DNA of 64,000 nucleotides, taken from contig NZ_JBNILN010000007.1 in NCBI RefSeq assembly GCF_050107715.1, forward strand, positions 79,855 to 143,854. The letters run 5' to 3'. The stretch's first letter is position 1. Each line of letters starts with the position of its first letter. The notes beneath the pieces were generated by a model. That model was not told where the DNA came from and did no database searches. It saw only the letters and a program-made list of their open reading frames with translations. The DNA comes from Metabacillus_B sp050107715 (GTDB lineage Bacteria > Bacillota > Bacilli > Bacillales > Bacillaceae). The position numbers were made by a program, and so were the translations under genes. Positions 24,702-34,029 of this stretch are shown in pieces.

Positions 24702-27696
24702 GAATATTGAGATTAAAAAAGTGCTGGTAATCGGTTCGGGACCGATTATCATCGGCCAGGCCGCTGAATTTGATTACTCTGGGACCCAGGCATGCCTTGC
24801 ATTAAAGGAAGAAGGCTGCGAAGTCATTTTACTTAATAATAACCCCGCTACGATTATGACAGACCCCGATGTAGCAGATACGGTTTATTTTGAACCTATG
24901 ACAGCTGCTTCAATTGAAAAAATCATTAAAACAGAAAAGCCTGATGGTCTGATTGCTTCGGTTGGGGGACAGACAGGACTGAATTTAGCTCTTGAACTCG
25001 ATGAAAAAGGAATCCTTGAAGCACACTGTGTAAAATTGCTCGGATCTCCTGCAGCTTCAATTAAACAGGGAGAGGACCGGGACCTTTTCAGAAAACTGAT
25101 GCATGATATGAAGGAGCCAATTCCGGAAAGCCTGATTGTCCGTAATGCGGAAGAAGCCCTTGATTTTGCTGATGAGATCGGTTATCCGATTATTATACGG
25201 CCTGCTTATACGCTAGGCGGAAAAGGGGGAGGCATTGCCTCTGCTGAAAAAGAGCTGAAGGAGATGCTTCGTCACGGCCTGGAAGCAAGCCCCATCCGGC
25301 AGTGCTTAGTTGAAAAAAGTATCGCGGGCTTTAAGGAAGTGGAATATGAGGTGATGCGTGATGCAGCCGGAACGTCGGTTGCAATTTGCAGCATGGAAAA
25401 CTTCGATCCGGTTGGCATTCACACTGGCGACTCGATTGTCGCCGCGCCATCCCAGACTTTGACCGACAAGGAGCATCAAATGCTTCGGACCTCAGCTCTG
25501 CGCATCATTGGTGAACTTGGAATCATTGGAGGCTGCAATATTCAATTTGCCCTGGATCCAAACAGCAGGCAATACTTTGTCATTGAGGTGAATCCGCGTG
25601 TCAGCCGATCCTCTGCCCTTGCCTCAAAAGCGACCGGGTACCCCATCGCGAGGATCGCGGCAAAGCTCGCACTCGGCTATACGCTGGATGAATTAAAAAA
25701 TCCGCTTACTGAAACAACCTATGCAAGCTTCGAACCGGCACTTGATTATGTCGCCGTAAAGTTCCCGAGATGGCCTTTTGATAAGTTCAAAGATCTGGAC
25801 CGCAGGCTTGGAACGAAAATGAAAGCGACAGGTGAAGTGATGGCTCTTTCAAGGAATATGGAAGCAGGTTTTTTAAAGGCACTTGATTCTCTTGAACTCG
25901 ATACGGTGGGCGCTTTTATGCCTGAAATCATGAAGCTGGAGGATAAGAAACTTGATAGCCTGATGGCCAAGGCAGACGACCGGCGTTTCTTTGCAGCAGC
26001 GGAGAGAATGAGAAGAGGAGCGGGCATTGAATTTATTCATCAGCTAACGAAAATTGACCGTTATTTTCTCGGTGTCATCCAGTCGGTCTTAAAGATTGAA
26101 CAGGAGATAAAGCTATCGCCTGATATGGATCAAAAACAGCTTTCATCCTGGAAGGAAAAAGGCTTCTCTGATGTCGCAATCGCCTTTTTATCAGGACGGC
26201 ATGAAACCGAAATAAAAGAGCTGCGAATGCAATGGGGAATACATGCGGTATACAAAATTGTTGATACTTGCGCAGCTGAATTTGAAGCAAGAACGAACTA
26301 TTTTTATTCTGTGTATTTTGGAGAACAGGATTACGTTCCTGTGAAGAATGGGAAAAAACGGATTGTCATTATTGGTTCTGGTCCGAACAGAATCGGCCAG
26401 GGCATCGAATTTGATTACAGCGCTGTACATGGAATAAAAGCTTTGAAAAACTCGGGGTGTGAAGCCATTATGATAAACAGCAATCCCGAGACGGTCAGTA
26501 CAGACTATGAGCTCGCGGACCGTCTATACTTCGAACCCATAACCTTTGAGTATGTGATGAATGTCGTAGAGCATGAGAAGGCAGATGCGGTCATCGTTCA
26601 ATTTGGCGGGCAAACGGCCATTAATCTTGCACAAAAGCTGGAAGAAGCCGGGGTAACTCTGCTTGGCACGGATCACCAAACGCTATTTACGCTTGAGGAT
26701 CGCGAGGCATTTTACCGGCTGCTGGATTCCTGCGGCATTCCGAGGGTAAAAGGGATGGCTGCGCAAACTGCAGAAGAAGCGATAGCAGCAGCAGGGACGA
26801 TCGGCTTTCCTGTGCTGTTGAGGCCTTCCTATGTAATTGGAGGCAAGGGGATGGCGGCGGCAGAAAATGAAAAAGAGCTGGCTGCGCTGCTTAAGAAGGC
26901 AGACGAGGCAGCCTTCCCCATCCTTATTGATCAATTTGTACAAGGAAAAGAAGCGGAGCTTGATCTCGTATCTGATGGAGAAAACGTTTGGATCCCGCTT
27001 ATAATCGAACATATTGAACGGGCGGGTGTTCATTCAGGAGACAGTATGGCTATTCTCCCGGCGCAGTCTTTTTCAAATACTCAGCTTTCAGCATTACGTG
27101 ACTATGGAACGGCGATCGCACGGCATCTTTCCTATAAAGGAATCATGAACATTCAATTTATCATTGAAGAAAACAGGATTTATGTCCTGGAAGTAAACCC
27201 CAGAGCAAGCAGGACAGTACCTGCAGTCAGCAAAGTCGTTCAAGCATCGCTTATTGAAGAGGCAACGAAGGCGCTGCTTGGAGAAACGATAGCAGAACAA
27301 AATTGCACTGTCCCGTTCACTGCTGTGAAGTTCCCGGTTTTTTCAGTTCATGCTCTGCATGATCAAAGCCTTGATCTTGGACCTGAAATGAAATCCACTG
27401 GGGAAGGGATGTGTATAGGAGGAAATCTGGAGGAAGCTTTGAAAAAGGTGTTTGATGATGGAAAAGACAAACCGCTTCTCTTGGATTTTGAAAGTCCTGA
27501 AGACCGGCAGCTGTCATCCTGTATCTTATACAGCCCCGCAAAAATGGAACATATCCGAAAAACAGCTATTGCCTATGGACAGCAGGTTATTACGGATGAG
27601 GATACGTATAAGGCCTTTTTAACAGGACAATCGGCGGCTTCATCTGAGCCGGTTCCCGTTATTAGCGGAAAGGACGTGGGCACATGCACACTGTAA
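24694..27696 (+). CDS. carB: Carbamoyl-phosphate synthase large subunit CarB, arginine type
   Basis: CarB makes carbamoyl phosphate from bicarbonate, ammonia and two ATP. The 1000-aa protein has two homologous ATP-grasp halves. Each opens with a V(I/L)GSGP(I/N)-type loop (VLVIGSGPIIIGQ, IVIIGSGPNRIGQ) and contains an RPAYTLGGKGGG or RPSYVIGGKGM glycine loop. The C-terminal allosteric region after about residue 930 is short (PyrAB of B. subtilis is about 1070 aa), which fits an arginine-specific enzyme without the full UMP/ornithine-responsive domain. The ATG at 24694 overlaps carA by 8 nt, and the end overlaps argF by 13 nt. Confidence 0.95.
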   Translation: MPKNIEIKKVLVIGSGPIIIGQAAEFDYSGTQACLALKEEGCEVILLNNNPATIMTDPDVADTVYFEPMTAASIEKIIKTEKPDGLIASVGGQTGLNLALELDEKGILEAHCVKLLGSPAASIKQGEDRDLFRKLMHDMKEPIPESLIVRNAEEALDFADEIGYPIIIRPAYTLGGKGGGIASAEKELKEMLRHGLEASPIRQCLVEKSIAGFKEVEYEVMRDAAGTSVAICSMENFDPVGIHTGDSIVAAPSQTLTDKEHQMLRTSALRIIGELGIIGGCNIQFALDPNSRQYFVIEVNPRVSRSSALASKATGYPIARIAAKLALGYTLDELKNPLTETTYASFEPALDYVAVKFPRWPFDKFKDLDRRLGTKMKATGEVMALSRNMEAGFLKALDSLELDTVGAFMPEIMKLEDKKLDSLMAKADDRRFFAAAERMRRGAGIEFIHQLTKIDRYFLGVIQSVLKIEQEIKLSPDMDQKQLSSWKEKGFSDVAIAFLSGRHETEIKELRMQWGIHAVYKIVDTCAAEFEARTNYFYSVYFGEQDYVPVKNGKKRIVIIGSGPNRIGQGIEFDYSAVHGIKALKNSGCEAIMINSNPETVSTDYELADRLYFEPITFEYVMNVVEHEKADAVIVQFGGQTAINLAQKLEEAGVTLLGTDHQTLFTLEDREAFYRLLDSCGIPRVKGMAAQTAEEAIAAAGTIGFPVLLRPSYVIGGKGMAAAENEKELAALLKKADEAAFPILIDQFVQGKEAELDLVSDGENVWIPLIIEHIERAGVHSGDSMAILPAQSFSNTQLSALRDYGTAIARHLSYKGIMNIQFIIEENRIYVLEVNPRASRTVPAVSKVVQASLIEEATKALLGETIAEQNCTVPFTAVKFPVFSVHALHDQSLDLGPEMKSTGEGMCIGGNLEEALKKVFDDGKDKPLLLDFESPEDRQLSSCILYSPAKMEHIRKTAIAYGQQVITDEDTYKAFLTGQSAASSEPVPVISGKDVGTCTL

Positions 27697-28628
27697 CAGC
27701 CAATAACAGCCGCACAATAAAAGGGCTCAGTTTACTGTCACTCCTGGAGCTGGATGGAGATGTCATTCACGATCTTCTTCAGGAAGCAGAAGCTTTGAAA
27801 AAAGCACCGGTTGAAACCTCTCTTTCGGGAAAGACGCTTGCCATGATTTTTGAAAAATCCTCTACAAGAACCCGGGTGTCCTTTGAGGCGGGGATGCTGC
27901 AGCTCGGGGGGCACGCCTTATTTTTAAGCAGCCGCGATCTGCAGCTTGGGAGAGGGGAATCGATCGAGGATACAGCAAAGGTATTATCCGCCTATGCAGA
28001 TGCCATCTTGATTCGCACATTTGAACATAAAAAAGCCGAAGAGCTGGCCTTCCATTCTAACGTACCCGTTATTAACGGCTTAACGGACCAATTTCATCCG
28101 TGCCAGGCGCTCGCGGATCTATTAACAATTAAAGAGCTGAAAGGGACATTTAAAGGAAAAAAAGCCGCATATATGGGAGATGGCAACAACGTAGCACACT
28201 CCCTCATGATAGCCTGCGCCAAAATGGGAATGGACTTTGCTCTGGCCTCACCTGAGGGGTATGGTGCAGATGAGGCCATAATAAAAAATGCACAGAAAAC
28301 AGCCCGTCATTCTGGAGCCAAGCTTGTTCTTACAAACTCTCCGGAGGAGGCTGCTGCCGAGGCAGATATCATTTATTCAGATGTCTGGACGAGTATGGGG
28401 CAGGAGGAAGAAGTGTTGAACCGTCTAAAAGCCTTCGAAGGTTTCCAGGTGAATGAAGCTTTGATGAAGAACGCGAAGCCGGATGCCCATTTCCTTCATT
28501 GCTTGCCCGCACACCGGGGGGAAGAGGTGACTGCTGCAGTCATCGATGGACCGAATTCGGCTGTTTTTCAGCAGGCGGAAAACCGTCTGCATGTCCAAAA
28601 AGCGCTTTTAAAAATGATTCTCGCCTAA
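27684..28628 (+). CDS. argF: Ornithine carbamoyltransferase ArgF
   Basis: ArgF condenses ornithine and carbamoyl phosphate to citrulline. The 314-aa protein carries the carbamoyl-phosphate loop SSTRTRVSFE near 57-66, FHPCQALADL near 136 and the ornithine-site HCLPAHRGEEV near 271. It closes the operon, overlapping carB by 13 nt. argG and argH, needed to finish arginine, are not in the window. Confidence 0.95.
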   Translation: MHTVTANNSRTIKGLSLLSLLELDGDVIHDLLQEAEALKKAPVETSLSGKTLAMIFEKSSTRTRVSFEAGMLQLGGHALFLSSRDLQLGRGESIEDTAKVLSAYADAILIRTFEHKKAEELAFHSNVPVINGLTDQFHPCQALADLLTIKELKGTFKGKKAAYMGDGNNVAHSLMIACAKMGMDFALASPEGYGADEAIIKNAQKTARHSGAKLVLTNSPEEAAAEADIIYSDVWTSMGQEEEVLNRLKAFEGFQVNEALMKNAKPDAHFLHCLPAHRGEEVTAAVIDGPNSAVFQQAENRLHVQKALLKMILA

Positions 28629-28777
28629 ACCGGATATACTAAACATGAACCTTTATCCCGCTTTAAAAGCAAGCCGCAGAAAATCGGCCGGGATGAAGTC
28701 CAATTGTTCACTAAGCAACCAGACATCAGAGAGAAGTACCTGTCTGATGGACGTTTCATTTCGAGGAGGGTTTTTCC

Positions 28778-28957
28778 ATGGGTCAGCAGCACCGATTTCG
28801 CGAAGGGCAGAAAGCGCCGAATAATGGTGTTTATGTAGAGGTTGGAGAAACAGGAGATAATGTTATGAATCCGAAGCAAATTAAGCTTAAGGCTGGCGGC
28901 CACTTTCCTGAAACTTCGAACCATAACCGCCAATGGACGTATAAAAGGAAGCCGTGA
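28778..28957 (+). CDS. yjzC: YjzC-family small protein
   Basis: The 59-aa protein reads MGQQHRFREGQKAPNNGVYV at the N-terminus and ends NHNRQWTYKRKP, matching YjzC of B. subtilis in length and sequence pattern. GAGGAGGG precedes the ATG. It is hydrophilic and of unknown function. It lies between argF and yjzD, the same place as in B. subtilis. A minus-strand frame over the same bases is a shadow. Confidence 0.88.
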   Translation: MGQQHRFREGQKAPNNGVYVEVGETGDNVMNPKQIKLKAGGHFPETSNHNRQWTYKRKP

Positions 28958-29004
28958 ACCTCTCAGGTGAAGGCTGCCGCTTAGATTGAAAGCTTAACTT
29001 CAGC

Positions 29005-29036
29005 AAAAAAAGACCTTCAGCAGGAAGGTCTTTTTT
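29005..29036. terminator. Bidirectional terminator between yjzC and yjzD
   Basis: GACCTTC / GAAGGTC with seven A before and seven T after, between convergent genes. Confidence 0.85.
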
Positions 29037-29089
29037 GTGTTGAAATGCTGCAGCTCTTCCTTCAATAATGAAAGGCGCTTTTCTTTACA

Positions 29090-29275
29090 TTAATGATGGC
29101 TGCTGACAGGCTCGTCTGGAATAAAAGCAGCAATGGCGTTAATTAAGATAGCTGCTCCTATAGACAGAATGGTAGCTGTCATAAAGTCGTAAGCGCTTCC
29201 TACCATGGAAGACGTTACATAAGTAAGCATATGTACGAGCAAGAACGACCAGAAAAACGTCCAAAAAAAACGCAA
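29090..29275 (-). CDS. yjzD: YjzD, DUF2929 membrane protein
   Basis: This 61-aa protein has two membrane helices (about residues 3-23 and 32-55) and matches DUF2929/YjzD. The start is a TTG at 29275, 6 nt after GGAGGGG, giving the N-terminus MRFFWTFFWSFLLVHM and the same length as B. subtilis YjzD. The longer frame to 29296 contains the ribosome binding site. The function is unknown. Confidence 0.85.
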   Translation of the reverse strand: MRFFWTFFWSFLLVHMLTYVTSSMVGSAYDFMTATILSIGAAILINAIAAFIPDEPVSSHH

Positions 29276-29487
29276 ATTTTTCCCCTCCATTTGCACACAA
29301 TTCTCAATTTATCATACCACACATATTTTATACAATAAAGATACCGGATGAAAACATTTGTGACAAGGATTTGTCGATTTCCCATCGAATTTCCTTAATA
29401 GAGAATAGGCTCCTTCCCATACTAATTGTTTTTTTATTTCATAAGATATTGCGGACACAATTCTAAAACAGATAGGCGGTGAGCAGC

Positions 29488-30222
29488 ATGGAAATCTATG
29501 ATCGCTTTTTTCAATTTGAATCGGAATGGACAGTCATTCATACTCCATACCAGCCTAATGGTTTTGGCGTCTTCCTTTTGGGTGATAAAAATCATTTTGT
29601 GGATAGCGATTCCAGCTTTTGGATGCAGCATCTTGGGCGTAAACAGCTGCTCGCCGCATTAAGAAAAGCCGGCTTTACCATTATTCAATCTAATCTGCAT
29701 GGCAGCCATTGGGGATCACCTAAAGCGGGAAACCTGGCAGAGAAATTGCTGCATCTGCTGCCGAAAAAAGAAATTTTAAATGATAAAGTTCATATTCTGG
29801 CAGAGGGGACCGGGGCTCTGGCAGCAATGGATCTGATGCAAAGATGTCCCGAACGGATCCGGTCCATCGGTCTTTTCAACCCTTGCCTGGACCTGCAAGG
29901 CTATTACCGGGATGAAAAAAACAATAAGCTTTTCTATAAACGCCTTACAAGGGAGATTGCAGCAGCCTATGAGGTGGAAGAAAAAGAATTAGAATCGATT
30001 CCTTTAAGAAGTTTGCATCCATCAGAATCCAGAGTGCCTGTGAAAATATGGGACAGGATGAGCGGTACGCCATTTCCATATCAAAAGCATAGCAAGGTTT
30101 TTGAAGAGTTGCGCAAACAGCAGGGCTCTCCGATTGAATTGATCCTGCACCTTGGGGAACAGCCGTACCGGATTCATCAATCTGTCATCAAATTTTTTAC
30201 TTTGCACCAGAAAAACCTTTAA
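29488..30222 (+). CDS. yjaU: Alpha/beta-hydrolase-like protein YjaU
   Basis: The 244-aa protein looks like a diverged alpha/beta hydrolase. The elbow region reads ILAEGTGALAA near residue 112, so the usual Gly-x-Ser-x-Gly serine is replaced, and catalysis is doubtful. GLFNPCLDLQGYY follows. The ATG at 29488 is preceded by AGGCGGTGA; the GTG at 29479 overlaps it. It is the first gene of the yjaU-yjaV-(med)-comZ neighbourhood. Confidence 0.75.
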   Translation: MEIYDRFFQFESEWTVIHTPYQPNGFGVFLLGDKNHFVDSDSSFWMQHLGRKQLLAALRKAGFTIIQSNLHGSHWGSPKAGNLAEKLLHLLPKKEILNDKVHILAEGTGALAAMDLMQRCPERIRSIGLFNPCLDLQGYYRDEKNNKLFYKRLTREIAAAYEVEEKELESIPLRSLHPSESRVPVKIWDRMSGTPFPYQKHSKVFEELRKQQGSPIELILHLGEQPYRIHQSVIKFFTLHQKNL

Positions 30223-30277
30223 CCGAACCGGCACTTGAGGCATAAGGTAAGATAATGACTTCTCAAGGAGGAATACC

Positions 30278-30901
30278 ATGAAGCAGGCAGCTGTTTTAGG
30301 AGCGCAGACGTTTCTTGGATTTGCATTATGCGGAAAGCTGGTGGAAAGAGGGGTCCCGGTAAAAGCTGTTTTTGATCAGCCAGGGAATAAGCATGAAAAA
30401 CGGACGATGGAGGAAAAGTGGCTTACCATCGGAAGGAATGCTCTCTTTACACCGGTTTGCAGGGAGGACCACCCCAATCTAAAGGAATGCGGGGTTGTCT
30501 TTAATCATCCGGAAAAAGTTATTGAGGTTGAAGCCTTGCATGTAATCAGCATGATTTTAACCAATGGGGAAAGAGCGGCTGGAGAAAACGAAACCCTGAT
30601 CTACCTTGGCTCGCTTTACGGCCCTTGGCAGCCTGCCACTGAAGAACTGAATCGCTGGGCAGCATCTGATTTTACGTTTCCTCCTTTTCACGATGACCCG
30701 GGTTTATTTATAGAGGATGCAGCAGCAGCGGTTATCGATATAGCGTTCGGGGAAGGGACCAAGGGACAATCCTATTATCTCCCGGGAAATGGAGTAAGGG
30801 CAGATAACCAGTACCCGCTCACACAGAAGACTTCTCTCGAAAAAGGACTTGAACAGCTTCAAACGCATATGGAGCTTTACCCATTTTTGTACGGCTCCTA
30901 A
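30278..30901 (+). CDS. yjaV: YjaV, NAD(P)-binding-fold protein
   Basis: The 207-aa protein begins with a Rossmann-like MKQAAVLGAQTFLGFALCGKL, has YLGSLYGPWQP near 108-118 and ends without a clear domain. It resembles a shortened nucleoside-diphosphate-sugar epimerase fold, but the YxxxK catalytic pair is not obvious. AAGGAGG precedes the ATG. In B. subtilis yjaV is followed by med and comZ; here a promoter and comZ follow directly. Confidence 0.78.
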   Translation: MKQAAVLGAQTFLGFALCGKLVERGVPVKAVFDQPGNKHEKRTMEEKWLTIGRNALFTPVCREDHPNLKECGVVFNHPEKVIEVEALHVISMILTNGERAAGENETLIYLGSLYGPWQPATEELNRWAASDFTFPPFHDDPGLFIEDAAAAVIDIAFGEGTKGQSYYLPGNGVRADNQYPLTQKTSLEKGLEQLQTHMELYPFLYGS

Positions 30902-30906
30902 AGCGC

Positions 30907-30935
30907 TTGTCTGATTCAGGATTTCATCATATAGT
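30907..30935 (+). promoter_or_regulatory. Promoter of comZ
   Basis: TTGTCT (30907-30912) and TATAGT (30930-30935) with a 17-nt spacer lie just after the yjaV stop. comZ therefore probably has its own sigma-A promoter here. Confidence 0.55.
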
Positions 30936-30989
30936 AATAGGGCATCCGCTGGACAAGCGGGAATCTTTATAGCCGAAGGAGACAGATCA

Positions 30990-31175
30990 ATGGAACAGCA
31001 CCCAAAACAAATGGAATTCATGCAGATTGCAATGAAGTATTTTCCAGAGGCTAAACAGCAGCTGGATGGGCTTGGACTTGAGCTGTCAATGGAACATGTT
31101 CAGCCGTTGCTTGGGCTTTTCAATAAAGTAATGGCCGAAGCCTATGAAATGGGCAAGAAGGATTCAGCAGAATAA
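30990..31175 (+). CDS. comZ: ComZ, late-competence regulator
   Basis: The 61-aa protein matches ComZ: QMEFMQIAMKYFPEAKQQLD at the N-terminus and NKVMAEAYEMGKKDSAE at the end. In B. subtilis ComZ lowers expression of the comG DNA-uptake operon and is cotranscribed with med. Here no med-like gene separates it from yjaV. GAAGGAGAC precedes the ATG. A terminator follows. Confidence 0.9.
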   Translation: MEQHPKQMEFMQIAMKYFPEAKQQLDGLGLELSMEHVQPLLGLFNKVMAEAYEMGKKDSAE

Positions 31176-31180
31176 AGGAA

Positions 31181-31213
31181 AGGCTTGATTCCATAGAGGA
31201 TCAAGCCTTTTTC
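31181..31213 (+). terminator. Terminator of comZ
   Basis: AGGCTTGAT / ATCAAGCCT stem with a 10-nt loop and a T-run. Confidence 0.85.
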
Positions 31214-31268
31214 CGCGCTGCAAATGCCTTTCATGCAGCCTTCCGCCCACCCGCTTAGCCAAGGGGCA

Positions 31269-31520
31269 TTAATCGTTCAGTTTCTTTTTGATTAAGTCGA
31301 GCATCGGACTAAGGTTTTTAAGCATGGGCTTCATATCTTTTAGTGAACCCATAATATCACTTACCTGCATCATGATGGTCATATAATCGGCATCGCCGGC
31401 GTCCGTTTCTTCCGTCTTGGCTTCTGTCATTTGTTCCGGAGAATCTTCTTTTTGCTTTGCCTGGTCCTGACGGCCGCCGAACATGAGCTGATCAAACCTG
31501 TTTTTTTGAGGATTAGCCAT
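31269..31520 (-). CDS. yjzB: YjzB-like small protein
   Basis: The 83-aa protein begins MANPQKNRFDQLMFGG, has an acidic middle and ends MLKNLSPMLDLIKKKLND, an amphipathic helix pattern. The start is the ATG at 31520 behind AGGTGA. It lies between comZ and fabH on the opposite strand, where B. subtilis has yjzB; the name rests mainly on position. The function is unknown. Confidence 0.7.
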   Translation of the reverse strand: MANPQKNRFDQLMFGGRQDQAKQKEDSPEQMTEAKTEETDAGDADYMTIMMQVSDIMGSLKDMKPMLKNLSPMLDLIKKKLND

Positions 31521-31606
31521 TTTTTTCACCTGCCTGAACTTCCGGTTCTGATGATACCAGTCTATGTAAACAAGGTAAATGTGAATGGACGATTGCAACA
31601 GAATGA

Positions 31607-31651
31607 TTGAAAAAAAAAGAAAGATACGCTAAAATTAGGACCAAGTCATAA
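31607..31651 (+). promoter_or_regulatory. fabH-fabF promoter with FapR operator
   Basis: TTGAAA (31607-31612) and TAAAAT (31630-31635) are 17 nt apart. TTAGGACCAAGTCATAA (31635-31651) directly after the -10 resembles the FapR box TTAGTACCTRGTCTTAA. FapR represses fatty-acid genes and is released by malonyl-CoA, and fabHA-fabF is a known target in B. subtilis. Confidence 0.75.
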
Positions 31652-31778
31652 TATTTGATGTTAAAAATTAGATTGGCCGATTGAGCTCACAGAGCAGATG
31701 CTGATCCTGCATAAAAAACGCAAATCGGCGGACAAGAGTCCAGTTAGGCAAAAAACTAATAATAAAGGGGCTGCACAT

Positions 31779-32711
31779 ATGAATGCTGGAATTATCGGAA
31801 TTGGCCGGTATATCCCTGAAAATGTGATTACTAATCATGATCTTGAGAAACGGATGGATACGTCAGACGAATGGATCCGTACCCGTACTGGAATTGAAGA
31901 AAGACGCATAGCAAGCGATGACATTGATACATCTGACATGGCGTTTATGGCCGCAGAAAAAGCATTGGAGCACGCAGGGATTTCAGCACAGGAACTGGAT
32001 ATGATTCTTGTCGCTACGGTTACTCCGGACCGGCCTTTCCCTTCCGTAGCCTGCCGCATTCAGGAGAGGCTCGGCGCAAGACAAATTCCTGCGATGGATA
32101 TCAGTGCTGCCTGTGCAGGATTCATGTATGGCCTTGTAACAGGTAAGCAGTTTGTTGAAACCGGAGTTTATAAAAATATACTTGTTGTAGGTGTTGAAAA
32201 GTTATCTAAAATTACCGATTGGGAAGACCGGAACACGGCCGTCCTCTTTGGAGATGCCGCCGGTGCTGCCGTTTTAGGGCCTGTATCAGAAGGAAAAGGA
32301 ATTCTCTCCTTTGATCTTGGTGCAGACGGAAGCGGTGCCAAGCATTTGTATCAGGATGAATTTATCATCATGAACGGACGGGAAGTATTTAAATTTGCGG
32401 TCAGACAAATGGGTGAATCCAGCGTGAAAGTATTGGAAAAAGCAGGGTTAGGCAAGGATGATGTGGATTTTCTTGTCCCGCACCAGGCGAACATCCGCAT
32501 TATGGAGGCGGCGAGGGAGCGGCTGGATCTGCCTCCTGAAAAAATGTCTAAAACGGTCAACAAGTTTGGAAATACATCAGCTGCTTCTATTCCATTAAGC
32601 ATTGTAGAAGAGCTGGAAGCTGGTAAAATAAAAGACGGAGATCTGCTTGTTATGGTAGGATTTGGCGGAGGCCTGACATGGGGCGCCATTGCCATGAGAT
32701 GGGGACGGTAG
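31779..32711 (+). CDS. fabH: Beta-ketoacyl-ACP synthase III FabH
   Basis: FabH starts fatty-acid synthesis by condensing an acyl-CoA primer with malonyl-ACP. In Bacillus the primers are mostly branched. The 310-aa protein has the catalytic Cys in ISAACAGFMYG near 112, His in PHQANIRIMEAA near 235 and Asn in FGNTSAASIP near 265. The ATG at 31779 follows AAAGGGG; the longer frame to 31698 covers the leader downstream of the FapR site. fabF follows 43 nt later in the same operon. Confidence 0.96.
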   Translation: MNAGIIGIGRYIPENVITNHDLEKRMDTSDEWIRTRTGIEERRIASDDIDTSDMAFMAAEKALEHAGISAQELDMILVATVTPDRPFPSVACRIQERLGARQIPAMDISAACAGFMYGLVTGKQFVETGVYKNILVVGVEKLSKITDWEDRNTAVLFGDAAGAAVLGPVSEGKGILSFDLGADGSGAKHLYQDEFIIMNGREVFKFAVRQMGESSVKVLEKAGLGKDDVDFLVPHQANIRIMEAARERLDLPPEKMSKTVNKFGNTSAASIPLSIVEELEAGKIKDGDLLVMVGFGGGLTWGAIAMRWGR

Positions 32712-32754
32712 TTCGTTAATCTATTCTAATCAAAAAAGATGAGGTGTCTTGGAG

Positions 32755-33993
32755 ATGGAAAAGAAAAGAGTCGTGGTTACAGGACTGGGAGCTGTCAGTC
32801 CTTTAGGTTTGGATGCAGAAACTTCCTGGGCCAATGCAATAAAAGGAATATCAGGAATTAAGCCGCTCACCCGGGTTAATCCGGATGACTATCCTGCAAA
32901 AGTTGCCGGGGAAATTACGGATTTTGATCCTGAGCAGTATATGGATAAAAAAGAAGCGCGGAAAATGGACCGGTTTACTCAATATGCAGTAGCGGCTTCC
33001 TTTATGGCAGTTGAAGATGCAAAGCTTGAAATTACAGACGAGAACGCACCGCGTGTCGGGGTATGGGTTGGCTCCGGAATCGGGGGCATGGAAACATTCG
33101 AAACGCAGCATCGGATCCTTATGGAAAAAGGGCCAAAGCGCGTAAGCCCGTTTTTTGTTCCGATGATGATTCCAGATATGGCAGCTGGACAGGTTTCCAT
33201 TGCACTTGGAGCAAAAGGATTTAATGCCTGTACGGTTACAGCATGTGCTACAGGAACAAACTCCATTGGGGACGCCTACCGGGTCATTGAACGCGGTGAT
33301 GCGGATGTTATGATTTCAGGAGGAGCAGAAGCTCCGCTTTCCCAGATGGCTTTTGCAGGATTCAGCTCAAGTAAAGCTCTGTCAACCAATCCCGATCCAG
33401 CCAAAGCAAGCCGTCCATTTGATGCGGACCGTGATGGATTCGTAATGGGTGAAGGTGCTGGTATTCTTGTTCTGGAAGAGCTTGAACACGCTCTGGCCCG
33501 AGGAGCAAATATATACGCGGAAGTCGTAGGCTATGGGGCAACAGGCGATGCCTACCATATTACAGCACCTGCTCCAGGCGGGGAAGGCGGCGTACGAGCG
33601 ATGAAACAGGCGATTGAAACCGCAAGCCTCAAGCCGGAAGATGTCGACTATATCAATGCGCATGGCACAAGCACACAATACAACGATAAATTCGAAACGC
33701 TCGCCATTAAGGAAGTTTTCGGCGATCATGCGCAAAAACTGGCCATCAGTTCAACAAAGTCCATGACGGGACACTTGCTCGGAGCTGCTGGCGGAATCGA
33801 AGCCATATTCTCCGTGCTTGCGATTAAGGAAGGAATCATTCCTCCTACCATTAATCTGGACAATCCGGACCCGGAATGTGATTTGGACTATGTTCCGAAC
33901 GAAGCGCGCAAGAAAGAAGTCAACGTTGTTTTAAGCAACTCACTGGGCTTCGGAGGACATAACGCGACCCTGCTTTTTAAGAAATATCAATAA
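32755..33993 (+). CDS. fabF: Beta-ketoacyl-ACP synthase II FabF
   Basis: FabF elongates acyl-ACP chains. The 412-aa protein shows the thiolase-fold Cys in TACATGTNSIGDA near 164, and His residues in NAHGTSTQYND near 303 and KSMTGHLLGAAGG near 340. The ATG at 32755 lies 8 nt after GAGGTG; the TTG at 32749 is less likely. A strong terminator follows and then a repeat tract. Confidence 0.96.
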   Translation: MEKKRVVVTGLGAVSPLGLDAETSWANAIKGISGIKPLTRVNPDDYPAKVAGEITDFDPEQYMDKKEARKMDRFTQYAVAASFMAVEDAKLEITDENAPRVGVWVGSGIGGMETFETQHRILMEKGPKRVSPFFVPMMIPDMAAGQVSIALGAKGFNACTVTACATGTNSIGDAYRVIERGDADVMISGGAEAPLSQMAFAGFSSSKALSTNPDPAKASRPFDADRDGFVMGEGAGILVLEELEHALARGANIYAEVVGYGATGDAYHITAPAPGGEGGVRAMKQAIETASLKPEDVDYINAHGTSTQYNDKFETLAIKEVFGDHAQKLAISSTKSMTGHLLGAAGGIEAIFSVLAIKEGIIPPTINLDNPDPECDLDYVPNEARKKEVNVVLSNSLGFGGHNATLLFKKYQ

Positions 33994-33997
33994 CCAT

Positions 33998-34029
33998 AAC
34001 CGCCGATTCTTTTGAATCGGCGGTTTTAT
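33998..34029 (+). terminator. Terminator of fabH-fabF
   Basis: 12-bp perfect stem AACCGCCGATTC / GAATCGGCGGTT with a TTTT loop and a short T-run. Confidence 0.9.

Noticed and set aside
28625..28933. Minus-strand 102-aa frame opposite yjzC
   Set aside because: It covers yjzC, which has a family match and a good ribosome binding site.
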